In this document: positions 1-6,548 of the stretch, piece by piece | Layout: the number at the start of each line of letters is the position of its first letter | How positions within the stretch are numbered: the stretch's first letter is position 1 | Assembly: GCF_000716675.1 (NCBI RefSeq) | Contig: NZ_JNXT01000115.1 | Span: forward strand, 1-11,467 | DNA: 11,467 nucleotides | From: Streptomyces alboflavus | GTDB lineage: Bacteria; Actinomycetota; Actinomycetes; Streptomycetales; Streptomycetaceae | Direction of reading: 5' to 3' | Notes under the pieces: model-generated | The model's database searches: none | Seen by the model: the letters and a program-made list of their open reading frames with translations, nothing else | Told to the model about the DNA's origin: nothing | Program-made: the position numbers and the translations under genes

Positions 1-43
1 GCCTCCGACCGTTCGCTGCCCCCGGCGGCACCGGGCCCCCGGC
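1..43. other. Non-coding window edge downstream of the MMPL gene
   Basis: This short GC-only stretch follows the MMPL stop codon. In the minus-strand direction it holds two copies of GCCGGGGGC and a small CCGGG/CCCGG inverted repeat, which could form a weak terminator stem. No gene start is visible in it. Confidence 0.4.
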
Positions 44-2275
44 TCACCGCGGCGGGCCCGCGCCCACCCCGGGCCCCGGCCCCGCGGGCTCACCCGCCCC
101 GTCCCGCGTACTGCCGCCACCCGTACCGCCGCCACCCGCACTGCCGTCGCCCGCACTCCCGCCCCCGCTCCCGCCGTTCCGCTTCTCGTCACCGTGCCCC
201 GGCCACCACGCGGCATGCCCGATCAGGGCCGTCAGCGCGGGCGTGAAGATCAGCGCCATGACGAACGCGGCGATCACGATGCCGAAGGAGAGCGAGAAGC
301 CCATCTGGGACAGCGTGGAGTTGCCGGCGAGCATCAGCGTCGCGAACGTACCCGCGAGGATCACGCCCGCCGAGCCGATCGTCGGCCCCGAGTGGCGCAC
401 CGCCGTGCCCGCCGCGTCGTGCGGGTCGCGGCCCTCGCGGGCTTCCTCGCGCAGCCGCGAGACCATCAGGATGTTGTAGTCCGTGCCGAGCGCGACCACG
501 AACAAGTACATGATCACGGGCAGCATGAACATGAGGCCCGGTTGGCTGCCGATCTGCTGGAACAGGATCGAGGTCGCGCCGAGCGTCGCGCCAAAGCCGA
601 GCGCGACCGACAGCATCAGGTACCAGGGCGCCACCAGGCTGCGCAGGAGCAGGCCCAGGATCACCATGATGGCGATGGCGGCCACGGGGAAGACGACCGA
701 GTAGTCCCGGTCCACGGCCTTGTTGATGTCGACGTACACGGCCGTCGTGCCGCCCACCAGGGCCTCCGTGCCCGTGGGCGCGTCGTCGTGGGCCGCGGGC
801 CGCAGTCGGTCCTTCACCGTCGCGAGGGCCTTCTCGGAGGCGGGCGGATCGGAGAGCACGACCGAGTACGCGGCCGTCGTACCGTCCTTGCTGACGCGCG
901 GCGCGGCCACCTCGCCGACGCCCTCGACCGACTCCAACCGCTCGCGGAACGCGGCGGGTTGGTCGGCCGCGAGCGGCCGGTCGCCCGTCGACGTCAGATA
1001 CACGAAGGTCGGGTCGGTGCTGCCCGCGGGGAAGCCCTTCTCCAGGTTGTCCTGCCAGACGATGGACTCCTTGTCCTTGGGCAGCGAGGAGCCCGCGAGG
1101 TCGAAGTTGGCCTTGTAGCCGAGCGCGCCGAGCGCCAGGGCGGCCATGAAGAGGCCCGAGACCACCGCCCACACGGCGGGCTTGCGGGCGATCGACGTCC
1201 CGAGCTTGGCGAAGCCCGTGCCGTGCGGCTCGCGCTGCCACGACTTCGACGGCCAGAACACCTTCGTGCCGAGCAGCGACACCACGGCGGGCACCAGCGT
1301 GAGGCCCGCGAGCAGCGTCAGGAACACGGCGATCGCGAGGGCCGGGCCCATCGAGCGGAGCATGCCGAGCGAGGACAGCGTCAGTGCGGCGAACGCCACG
1401 ATGACGGCGCCCGCCGCCGAGGTGATGGCCTCGCCGACCCGCTCCACGGCGTGCACCATGGCGCCCTTGGGGTCCTCGCCCGCGCGCAGCGCCTCCCGGT
1501 AGCGGAAGAGCAGGAACAGGATGTAGTCCGTGCCGACGCCGAACAGGACGACGGTGAGGAGTTCCTGGATGGAGGAGTCGGCCTTCATGTCGAAGGCCTT
1601 GTTGGCCGAGGCGATCAGGCCCGTCGCCATCGGCGAGATCAGACCGATGAGGACGACGGGGAGCAGCGCGATGATGGGGCTGCGGAAGATCACCAGCAGC
1701 AGCACGATGATGATCACGATGGTGCCGACGCCGACGAGGATCCCGGCCCGCTCCGAGGCGTCGCTCTCGTCCAGGGCCTGCGCCGCGGAGCCGGTGATGC
1801 CGGCCTTCAGGTCGGTGCCCTTCAGCTCCGGCTTGAGGTCCTTGCGGAGCTGCTCGACCGCGTCCTGCTGGGAGGTGTCCTCCGGGTCGGTGACCTTCGG
1901 CATGGCGACGATCGCGGTCTGCACGAGCTTGTTCGGCGAGACCTCACCGGGGTCGATCGCCTGGACTTCCTTGACCTTCTTCGCCGCCAGGTCCTTGGCG
2001 ATCCGGGTGACGTCCGCGGAGTCGGCGGCGGTGATCCGCGCACCGTCCGAGCGCTGGAACACGATGATCGCGCCGATGTTCTGCTGCCGGGGGAAGTCGC
2101 GTTCCTGCAGGTCCGAAGCGCGGATGGATTCGTAGTGGTCGGGCAGGAAGCTCGCCTCGTCCGAACTGGAGGTGAGCTTCGGTGCCAGCGAGATCACGGC
2201 TCCCGCGGCGACCACCCACGCGAGGATGATCCACCACGGGCGGCGGACCACGAATCGGCCCAGGCCAGAGAACAT
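44..2275 (-). CDS. MMPL/RND-family membrane transporter
   Basis: This is a 743-residue inner-membrane transporter of the MMPL (mycobacterial membrane protein large) branch of the RND superfamily. These proteins use the proton gradient to export lipids, siderophores or drugs. It shows the two-fold family architecture. TM1 lies at about 14-33, an extracytoplasmic domain at about 34-175, a TM bundle at about 178-336 and TM7 at about 367-386. A second extracytoplasmic domain spans about 388-525 and a second TM bundle about 527-690. Each half carries the GTDY motif (D250-Y251 and D599-Y600) where the family's proton-relay Asp-Tyr pair sits. About 45 C-terminal residues (700-743) are Gly/Ser/Pro-rich and probably disordered. 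The ATG at 2275 is preceded by a GGAGAGG ribosome site. A hairpin terminator and a 217-bp gap separate it from the dehydrogenase upstream, so it is probably transcribed on its own. The substrate cannot be read from the sequence; no lipid-synthesis partner genes are adjacent. Confidence 0.93.
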   Translation of the reverse strand: MFSGLGRFVVRRPWWIILAWVVAAGAVISLAPKLTSSSDEASFLPDHYESIRASDLQERDFPRQQNIGAIIVFQRSDGARITAADSADVTRIAKDLAAKKVKEVQAIDPGEVSPNKLVQTAIVAMPKVTDPEDTSQQDAVEQLRKDLKPELKGTDLKAGITGSAAQALDESDASERAGILVGVGTIVIIIVLLLVIFRSPIIALLPVVLIGLISPMATGLIASANKAFDMKADSSIQELLTVVLFGVGTDYILFLLFRYREALRAGEDPKGAMVHAVERVGEAITSAAGAVIVAFAALTLSSLGMLRSMGPALAIAVFLTLLAGLTLVPAVVSLLGTKVFWPSKSWQREPHGTGFAKLGTSIARKPAVWAVVSGLFMAALALGALGYKANFDLAGSSLPKDKESIVWQDNLEKGFPAGSTDPTFVYLTSTGDRPLAADQPAAFRERLESVEGVGEVAAPRVSKDGTTAAYSVVLSDPPASEKALATVKDRLRPAAHDDAPTGTEALVGGTTAVYVDINKAVDRDYSVVFPVAAIAIMVILGLLLRSLVAPWYLMLSVALGFGATLGATSILFQQIGSQPGLMFMLPVIMYLFVVALGTDYNILMVSRLREEAREGRDPHDAAGTAVRHSGPTIGSAGVILAGTFATLMLAGNSTLSQMGFSLSFGIVIAAFVMALIFTPALTALIGHAAWWPGHGDEKRNGGSGGGSAGDGSAGGGGTGGGSTRDGAGEPAGPGPGVGAGPPR

Positions 2276-2276
2276 C

Positions 2277-2326
2277 GGCAGCTGCCTCTCCTCGGCCCCC
2301 GAGGCACGTCACATCCTGCCCAGGAT
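2277..2326 (-). promoter_or_regulatory. Inverted repeats in the MMPL 5' region
   Basis: Three symmetric elements lie just upstream of the MMPL start. ATCCTG-CC-CAGGAT (2313-2326) is a 14-bp operator-like inverted repeat, and its minus-strand reading CAGGAT resembles an actinobacterial -10 box. CCTCGG-CCC-CCGAGG (2290-2304) has an arm that runs into the ribosome binding site. GGCAGCTGCC (2277-2286) is a perfect palindrome between the ribosome site and the ATG. I see no convincing -35 element. A TetR-type operator or an mRNA hairpin that masks translation would both fit, and neither is proven. Confidence 0.35.
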
Positions 2327-2429
2327 CTTCCGGGGAGCCCGACTCCGCCACTTGGGGGCACGTGGGGGCGCCGTGCGGTGCGCCCGACGGCCCTGCCCGC
2401 GCACGGGAGGAGCCGTCCGCGCGCGCGAA

Positions 2430-2461
2430 GGCCCCGCCACCCGCGTACGGGGGGCGGGGCC
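2430..2461 (-). terminator. Hairpin terminator after the dihydrolipoyl dehydrogenase gene
   Basis: GGCCCCGCC (2430-2438) pairs perfectly with GGCGGGGCC (2453-2461). After one A-G mismatch a further 4 bp (2440-2443 with 2448-2451) pair around a CGTA loop. It starts about 30 bp beyond the dehydrogenase stop. No U-tract follows, which is usual for high-GC actinobacteria. Confidence 0.75.
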
Positions 2462-2492
2462 GACGCGCGCACAGGCGGCGGGGCGGAACCCG

Positions 2493-3896
2493 TCAGAAGT
2501 TGATCATGTGTCCGGCCAGGCCGTGCACGGCCTCCTTGACGGCCTCGCCCAGCGTCGGGTGGGCGTGCACGTTGCGGGCCACCTCGTGCACCGTGAGGTC
2601 CCACTGCTGGGCCAGGGTCAGCTCGGGCAGCAGCTCCGTGACGTCGGGGCCGATCAGGTGGGCACCGATGATCTCGCCGTGCGTGCCATCGCTGATGATC
2701 TTGACGAAGCCGACGGTGTCGCCGAGGCCGTGCGCCTTGCCGTTCGCCTGGAACGGGAACTTGGCGACCTGGACGTCGAAGCCCTTCTCGCGGGCCTGCG
2801 CCTCCGTCCAGCCGAAGCTCGCGATCTGCGGCTGCGAGTAGGTGGCGCGCGGGATCATCGGGTAGTCGAGCTCCATGGTCTCGGCGTCCGCGAGGGTCTC
2901 GGCGGCGATGACGCCCATGGACTCGGCGGTGTGCGCGAGCATCAGCTTCGCGGTCACGTCGCCGATGGCGTAGATGTGCGGCACGGACGTGCGGCAGCGG
3001 CCGTCCACGTCGATGGCGCCGCGCTCGGTGACCGTCACGCCCGTGGCCTCCAGGCCGTAGCCGGTGACGTTCGGGGCGAAGCCGATGGCCTGGAGGACCT
3101 TGTCGGCCTCCAGGACCTGCTGCTTGCCGTCCTTGGCGGTGACGGTGACGCGGACCTGCTCGCCCGACTCGTCGATGCTCTCCACCCGCGTCGACGTGAG
3201 CACGTCGATACCGAGCTTGCGGTACTGCTTGGCCAGCTCCTTGGAGACGTCCACGTCCTCCAGGGGCGCCATCCGGTCCAGGAACTCGACGATCGTGACC
3301 TTCACGCCGTAGTTGTGCAGGACGTAGGCGAACTCGATGCCGATCGCGCCCGCGCCCGCGATCACGACGGAGCCCGGCAGCTCGTCGGCGAGGATCTGCT
3401 CCTCGTACGTCACCACGCGCTCGCTGCGGCGGGTGCCGGGCAGCAGCTTCGGGGTGGCGCCGGTGGCGATGATGCAGTGGTCGAAGCCGATCGTGGTGGT
3501 CGTGCCGTCGGCCTTCGCGACCTGGAGGGTGTGCGCGTCGAGGAAGGTGCCGCGGCCGTCGAACTCCGTGATCTTGTTCTTCTTCATCAGGAAGTGGACG
3601 CCCTTGACGCGGCCGTCCGCGACGGTGCGGCTGCGCCGGAACGCCTCGCCGTAGTCGAAGGAGACCTCGCCGTCGACCTTGATGCCGTACGTCTTCGCCT
3701 CGTGCGTGAACAGATGCGCCAGCTCGGCGTTGCGCAGCAGCGCCTTCGTCGGGATGCAGCCGACGTTGAGGCAGACCCCGCCCCAGTACTTCTCCTCGAC
3801 GACCGCTACCCGCTTGCCCAGCTGGGCGGCGCGGATGGCGGCGACATATCCGCCGGGTCCTGCTCCGAGCACGACGACGTCGAAGCGGTCATCCAT
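2493..3896 (-). CDS. lpdA: Dihydrolipoyl dehydrogenase (E3)
   Basis: This cytoplasmic flavoenzyme reoxidises dihydrolipoyl groups with NAD+ in the pyruvate, 2-oxoglutarate and branched-chain 2-oxo-acid dehydrogenase complexes and in glycine cleavage. It has 467 residues, the usual family length. The FAD-binding GAGPGG is at 11-16 and the redox disulfide C42/C47 sits in [11 protein letters not shown]. The NAD-binding GAGAIG is at 181-186, the second FAD motif YAIGD is at 309-313, and the catalytic H446 and E451 lie in HPTLGE near the C-terminus. All key residues are present. The frame is open a few codons further to an upstream ATG, but the ATG at 3896 begins the conserved [11 protein letters not shown] sequence. 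It also has a GAGAGGA ribosome site at a suitable distance, so I chose it. No E1 or E2 genes are adjacent, so it probably serves complexes encoded elsewhere or is one of several E3 paralogues. Confidence 0.96.
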   Translation of the reverse strand: MDDRFDVVVLGAGPGGYVAAIRAAQLGKRVAVVEEKYWGGVCLNVGCIPTKALLRNAELAHLFTHEAKTYGIKVDGEVSFDYGEAFRRSRTVADGRVKGVHFLMKKNKITEFDGRGTFLDAHTLQVAKADGTTTTIGFDHCIIATGATPKLLPGTRRSERVVTYEEQILADELPGSVVIAGAGAIGIEFAYVLHNYGVKVTIVEFLDRMAPLEDVDVSKELAKQYRKLGIDVLTSTRVESIDESGEQVRVTVTAKDGKQQVLEADKVLQAIGFAPNVTGYGLEATGVTVTERGAIDVDGRCRTSVPHIYAIGDVTAKLMLAHTAESMGVIAAETLADAETMELDYPMIPRATYSQPQIASFGWTEAQAREKGFDVQVAKFPFQANGKAHGLGDTVGFVKIISDGTHGEIIGAHLIGPDVTELLPELTLAQQWDLTVHEVARNVHAHPTLGEAVKEAVHGLAGHMINF

Positions 3897-3931
3897 GGGG
3901 TGGTCCTCTCTGCGTTGCACAGTTGCCTGGT

Positions 3932-3959
3932 ACGGATGGGTCGATCATCCGTCATCCGG
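3932..3959 (-). promoter_or_regulatory. Inverted repeat upstream of the dehydrogenase
   Basis: ACGGATG (3932-3938) and CATCCGT (3946-3952) are perfect inverted 7-mers with a 7-nt spacer. A third half-site with one mismatch (CATCCGG, 3953-3959) follows directly. The element lies about 36-63 bp upstream of the lpdA start codon, where an operator would be expected. I cannot name the regulator. Confidence 0.35.
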
Positions 3960-4074
3960 GCGTCGCGATGTCGGCCGGGTCAGCCTTGCGCGGGAGCGCC
4001 GCCCGTACAACTCACCGGCGTCCTCGGATCTTCCGCGCAGGTCGGCGGGGATTTCCCGGGCAAGGGGGAGCCCC

Positions 4075-4090
4075 GTCAACACCTGTTGAC
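4075..4090. promoter_or_regulatory. 16-bp palindromic operator candidate
   Basis: GTCAACA-CC-TGTTGAC is a perfect inverted repeat of 7-bp arms with a 2-bp centre. Each arm supplies TTGAC, so the palindrome contains a candidate -35 element for transcription in both directions. A protein bound here would block both. The family of regulator is not evident. Confidence 0.5.
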
Positions 4091-4115
4091 GGAAACGGGA
4101 ACCGCCACCCACAAT
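4086..4115 (+). promoter_or_regulatory. Sigma-70-type promoter for the TauD-like gene
   Basis: The -35 element TTGACG (4086-4091) and the -10 element CACAAT (4110-4115) are separated by 18 bp, close to the actinobacterial housekeeping consensus. The expected transcription start is near 4121-4123, which is at or next to the ATG at 4123. This predicts a leaderless message that opens with a small ORF, about 220 nt before the dioxygenase start codon. Confidence 0.5.
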
Positions 4116-4122
4116 GGCCGAC

Positions 4123-4200
4123 ATGATCCAGCACCTGACGACCGGCCTCGGGCGTTTCAACGTCCCGTGGCGGCGCGGGTGCGAGCGATCGGGCTGTTGA
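4123..4200 (+). CDS. Possible leaderless leader peptide ending in Cys
   Basis: This 25-codon ORF begins at or within 2 nt of the predicted transcription start and ends RRGCERSGC-stop, so a Cys codon (TGT) immediately precedes TGA and another Cys codon lies five codons earlier. An in-frame ATG at 4114 would add three residues but overlaps the -10 box. Actinobacteria are known to use short ORFs with terminal Cys codons as translational attenuators in front of sulfur-assimilation genes. The position ahead of a TauD-family gene and the hairpins just downstream fit that scheme. There is no ribosome site and the coding potential of so short an ORF cannot be judged alone, so this remains an inference. 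Confidence 0.35.
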   Translation: MIQHLTTGLGRFNVPWRRGCERSGC

Positions 4201-4217
4201 CGCGACCACCGCGACCC

Positions 4218-4273
4218 CGCGGCGCCGCGCCCCCGTGACCGTACGTTCTGCGTACGTGTCGGGCCCCGCGCCG
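4218..4273 (+). promoter_or_regulatory. Alternative hairpins downstream of the leader ORF
   Basis: A 12-bp perfect palindrome CGCGGCGCCGCG (4218-4229) begins 17 bp after the leader ORF stop. CGTACG-TTCTG-CGTACG (4240-4256) forms a 6-bp stem. CGGCGC (4220-4225) can instead pair with GCGCCG (4268-4273), enclosing the CGTACG hairpin, so the two folds compete. Mutually exclusive structures of this kind are what an attenuator needs. Confidence 0.3.
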
Positions 4274-4340
4274 AAGCCCCGTTCGCCCGGCCTGTGTCCG
4301 GCCCGGTCCAGGCCTTTCGCCCGACGCGAGGATCATCACC

Positions 4341-5306
4341 ATGACGGCTCTGCCCACGTCCACCGCCGCACCCCACGACGCCCCGAACCCGCCCGGCCCC
4401 CTCCGTGAGGTCCGCGTCCCCGCCGACGGCATGTACGAGGGCCGCCGCACCCTGCGCCGCCTCCCCGACGGCTGGACGGAGCGGCCCTACGAACACCTCG
4501 ACGTGGTGCCCCGTGGCCGCGTCATCGGCGCCGAGATCCGGGGGGCCGACCTCACCCGGCCGCTCGACCCGGCGGTCCGCGCCGAACTGCACCGCGCCCT
4601 CCTGGAGTGGAAGGTGCTGTTCTTCCGCGGCGCGCACCTGACCTCCGACCAGCAGCGCGCCTTCGCCCGCTGCTGGGGCGAGTTGGAGACCAACCCGCTG
4701 CTCGCGCGCGGCGCCGCCGATGACGTCGTGCGCTTCGAGAAGGGCGGCACGGCGGCACCCACCTTCGAGAACGTGTGGCACGCCGACGTCACCTTCCGCG
4801 AACGGCCCGCGCTCGGCGCCGTGTTGCAGCTCCGTGAGGTCCCGCCCGTCGGCGGCGACACCATGTGGGCGGACATGGCCGCCGCGTACGACAACCTCCC
4901 GGACGGCATCAAGGCCCGGATCGACGGGGCGCGGGCCGTCCACGACTTCATCCCGGGCTTCGCACGCTTCTACGGCCCCGAGCAACTGGTCCCGTACCAG
5001 GACGAGTTCCCGCCCGTCACCCATCCCGTGGTGCGCACGCACCCGGAGACCGGGCGCCGGACGCTGTTCGTGAACACGTCCTTCACCACGCACATCGTCG
5101 GCATGGACCGTGCCGAGAGCGACCGGCTCCTCGGGCATCTGATCCGTCAGGCCCATGTGCCGGAGTACCAGGTGCGCTGGCAGTGGCAGCCGGGCGACAT
5201 CGCGTTCTGGGACAACCGGGCGACGCAGCACTACGCCGTCGACGACTACGCGCCGCACCGGCGGGTGGCGGAGCGGGTCGCGATCGCGGGGGACCGGCCC
5301 TACTGA
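4341..5306 (+). CDS. TauD/TfdA-family Fe(II)/2-oxoglutarate dioxygenase
   Basis: This 321-residue cytoplasmic enzyme belongs to the family that oxidises the carbon next to a sulfonate or sulfate (or aryl ether), with decarboxylation of 2-oxoglutarate, releasing sulfite, sulfate or similar. The iron ligands are H147 and D149 in WHADVTF and H297 in TQHYAVDDY. R308 and R312 follow the distal His at +11 and +15, exactly the spacing of R266 (2-oxoglutarate) and R270 (sulfonate) after H255 in E. coli TauD. From memory of that protein, the taurine-contacting H70 and N95 align here with N118 and E143, so taurine itself may not be the substrate; an alkyl sulfate or other sulfonate is possible. About 50 extra residues precede the catalytic core. 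The ATG is supported by GCGAGGA 8 bp upstream. The gene diverges from lpdA and converges on the GNAT gene. No transporter accompanies it. Confidence 0.88.
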   Translation: MTALPTSTAAPHDAPNPPGPLREVRVPADGMYEGRRTLRRLPDGWTERPYEHLDVVPRGRVIGAEIRGADLTRPLDPAVRAELHRALLEWKVLFFRGAHLTSDQQRAFARCWGELETNPLLARGAADDVVRFEKGGTAAPTFENVWHADVTFRERPALGAVLQLREVPPVGGDTMWADMAAAYDNLPDGIKARIDGARAVHDFIPGFARFYGPEQLVPYQDEFPPVTHPVVRTHPETGRRTLFVNTSFTTHIVGMDRAESDRLLGHLIRQAHVPEYQVRWQWQPGDIAFWDNRATQHYAVDDYAPHRRVAERVAIAGDRPY

Positions 5307-5346
5307 CCGCGGGGGACCGGCCCTGCGGACGCGGGGGACCGGTCCT
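5285..5346 (+). repeat. Three 17-bp direct repeats at the 3' end of the dioxygenase gene
   Basis: CGCGGGGGACCGGCCCT occurs at 5285-5301 and 5308-5324, and with a single C-to-T change at 5330-5346. The period is 23 then 22 bp. The first copy encodes the last residues of the protein (GDRP), while the next two are non-coding. The third copy contains the perfect palindrome GGACCGGTCC. The pattern looks like duplication of the gene's 3' end. Confidence 0.75.
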
Positions 5347-5361
5347 GCCGAGAGACGCGGA

Positions 5362-5387
5362 CGGGGCGCGGGCCAGGCCGCGCCCCG
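5362..5387. terminator. Bidirectional hairpin between convergent genes
   Basis: CGGGGCGCGG (5362-5371) pairs perfectly with CCGCGCCCCG (5378-5387) around a 6-nt loop. It lies between the stop codons of the convergent dioxygenase (5306) and acetyltransferase (5395) genes and can serve both strands. There is no U-tract. Confidence 0.75.
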
Positions 5388-5394
5388 GGCGGCC

Positions 5395-5934
5395 TCAGCG
5401 GTCGCACGTGAGCAGCCACTTGACCTCGCCGTCGTGCCACTCCTCGGTGGGCGCGAGCCCGGCGGCGCGGGCCACGGCCGCCGAAGCGCCGTGGTCGGGG
5501 TGGATGTGCGCGAGGACGCACGTCACCTCCGGCAGGCCGCGCAGCCAGGCCACGAGGGCCCGCGCCGCCTCGGACGCGATGCCCCGGCCCTGCCAGGGCG
5601 TGCCCACCACCCAGGCGATCTCGGCCGCGAGCCCGTCGGCGGCCTCGCGGGGCCCGACGGTGGCCTGCACGGTGCCCGCCGGACGGCCGTCGGCGGACAC
5701 CCTGATCACCCAGTTGCACCAGGAGACCCGCGGGTCGGGCGACCCGGCGACCATGCGCGCGTAGCGGGCCCGCAGCGTCGCGAGGTCGTCCGGGGCGCCC
5801 CCGATGAACGTGTGCAGCTCCGGGTCGGCGAGCACCGGGGCCAGTTCCTCGGCGTGCGCGACGCGCAGGGGCTCCAGGGTGAGGCGCGCGGTGGTGAGGG
5901 GTTCGGCCTCGACGGTGTGTCCCGCGCGGTTCAT
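5395..5934 (-). CDS. GNAT-family N-acetyltransferase (RimJ/RimL-like)
   Basis: This 179-residue cytoplasmic acetyl-CoA-dependent N-acetyltransferase opens with the TTARLTLEPLRVAHAEEL type of start seen in the RimJ/RimL-like group. The acetyl-CoA pyrophosphate loop (motif A) is WQGRGIASEAARAL at about 114-127. It is followed by a strand at about 139-145 and the motif-B helix HGASAAVARAAGL at about 148-160. The ATG at 5934 has GGGGGA at 6 bp. Only 44 bp separate it from the F420-type gene upstream on the same strand, so the two are probably co-transcribed. A 9-codon ORF ends at its start codon with an ATGA overlap. The substrate (protein N-terminus, antibiotic or small amine) cannot be told. 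Confidence 0.88.
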   Translation of the reverse strand: MNRAGHTVEAEPLTTARLTLEPLRVAHAEELAPVLADPELHTFIGGAPDDLATLRARYARMVAGSPDPRVSWCNWVIRVSADGRPAGTVQATVGPREAADGLAAEIAWVVGTPWQGRGIASEAARALVAWLRGLPEVTCVLAHIHPDHGASAAVARAAGLAPTEEWHDGEVKWLLTCDR

Positions 5935-5978
5935 GTGTCGTCCCCCGTCGTCGTACTCATCGATGTGTCATCCGTGCG

Positions 5979-6440
5979 TCAGGACTCCTCGGCGACCGGT
6001 TCCAGGACCACGACGGGCAGGATCCGCTCCGTCTGCTCCTGGTACTCGGCGTACCGGGGGAAGGTCTCCACCGCGCGCTCCCACCAGGCAGCGCGCTCCT
6101 CGCCCTCGGCCACGTGCGCCTCGTACTCCTTGACGACCGGGCCGTCCTGGAGCCGGACGCGCGGGTGCGCGAGCACGTTGTGGTACCAGGCCGGGTGTTT
6201 GGGCGCGCCGCCCACGGAGCCGACGGCAATGTAACGCGTGCCGTCGCTGACGCGGATCACCGGGGTCTTGCGGATCTTGCCGGACCTGGCGCCCCTGGTG
6301 GTGAGGACGACGGTCGGGAAGCCGTGCATCTCCAGGCCCTCGGTGCCGCCGCTGGCCTCGTAGCGGGCGACGTGCTCGGCCACCCAGTCCCAGGCGTTGG
6401 GCTCGTACTCGCCGTCCAGGGTGTCGTGTGCGGTGCTCAT
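5979..6440 (-). CDS. Deazaflavin (F420)-dependent nitroreductase-family protein
   Basis: This 153-residue member of the Ddn-like family (DUF385, nitroreductase family deazaflavin-dependent oxidoreductase) has a split-barrel fold that binds F420H2 in mycobacterial relatives. Diagnostic segments are FPTVVLTTRGARSGKIRKTP (41-60), the cofactor-binding stretch of the family, and GSVGGAPKHPAWYHNVLAHP (74-93). The C-terminal ARYAEYQ-type segment WWERAVETFPRYAEYQEQT (119-137) is also typical. The frame is open to an upstream ATG at 6518, but the ATG at 6440 has GAGGAG 7 bp upstream and matches family length, so I chose it. It lies between the cupin gene (108 bp upstream) and the acetyltransferase (44 bp downstream), all on one strand. 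The physiological substrate is unknown; family members reduce quinones, nitro compounds or enones. Confidence 0.9.
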   Translation of the reverse strand: MSTAHDTLDGEYEPNAWDWVAEHVARYEASGGTEGLEMHGFPTVVLTTRGARSGKIRKTPVIRVSDGTRYIAVGSVGGAPKHPAWYHNVLAHPRVRLQDGPVVKEYEAHVAEGEERAAWWERAVETFPRYAEYQEQTERILPVVVLEPVAEES

Positions 6441-6548
6441 GCGCGGGCTCCTCGGGTCGGGGGAGTGGGGGAGGCTCGTGGACACGGCCGGGGTGCCGCT
6501 CCGGTGCTCGTCAACCACAGGCGGCTGCGAACCCTTCCCCGGCCCCGC

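Larger units (their letters stand above)
3897..4340. other. Divergent intergenic region lpdA / TauD-like gene
   Basis: These 444 bp separate two divergently transcribed genes. From left to right they hold the lpdA ribosome site, the ACGGATG inverted repeat, a GC-rich stretch with nothing obvious in it (about 3960-4074), and a 16-bp palindrome with a -35 element on each strand (4075-4090). The plus-strand promoter (4086-4115), a possible leaderless leader peptide (4123-4200) and GC-rich hairpins (4218-4273) follow. The TauD-like gene's ribosome site GCGAGGA ends about 8 bp before its ATG. Confidence 0.6.

Noticed and set aside
194..2503. Long open frame on the plus strand opposite the MMPL gene
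   Set aside because: Its translation is rich in Arg, His, Asp and Gly with no domain. It is the complement of a well-defined transporter gene in GC-rich DNA.
2172..4238. Long plus-strand open frame opposite lpdA
   Set aside because: It is antisense to all conserved motifs of lpdA and has a low-complexity composition.
3945..5258. Long minus-strand open frame opposite the TauD-like gene
   Set aside because: It is the mirror of the dioxygenase gene, which shows the iron and 2-oxoglutarate motifs on the plus strand.
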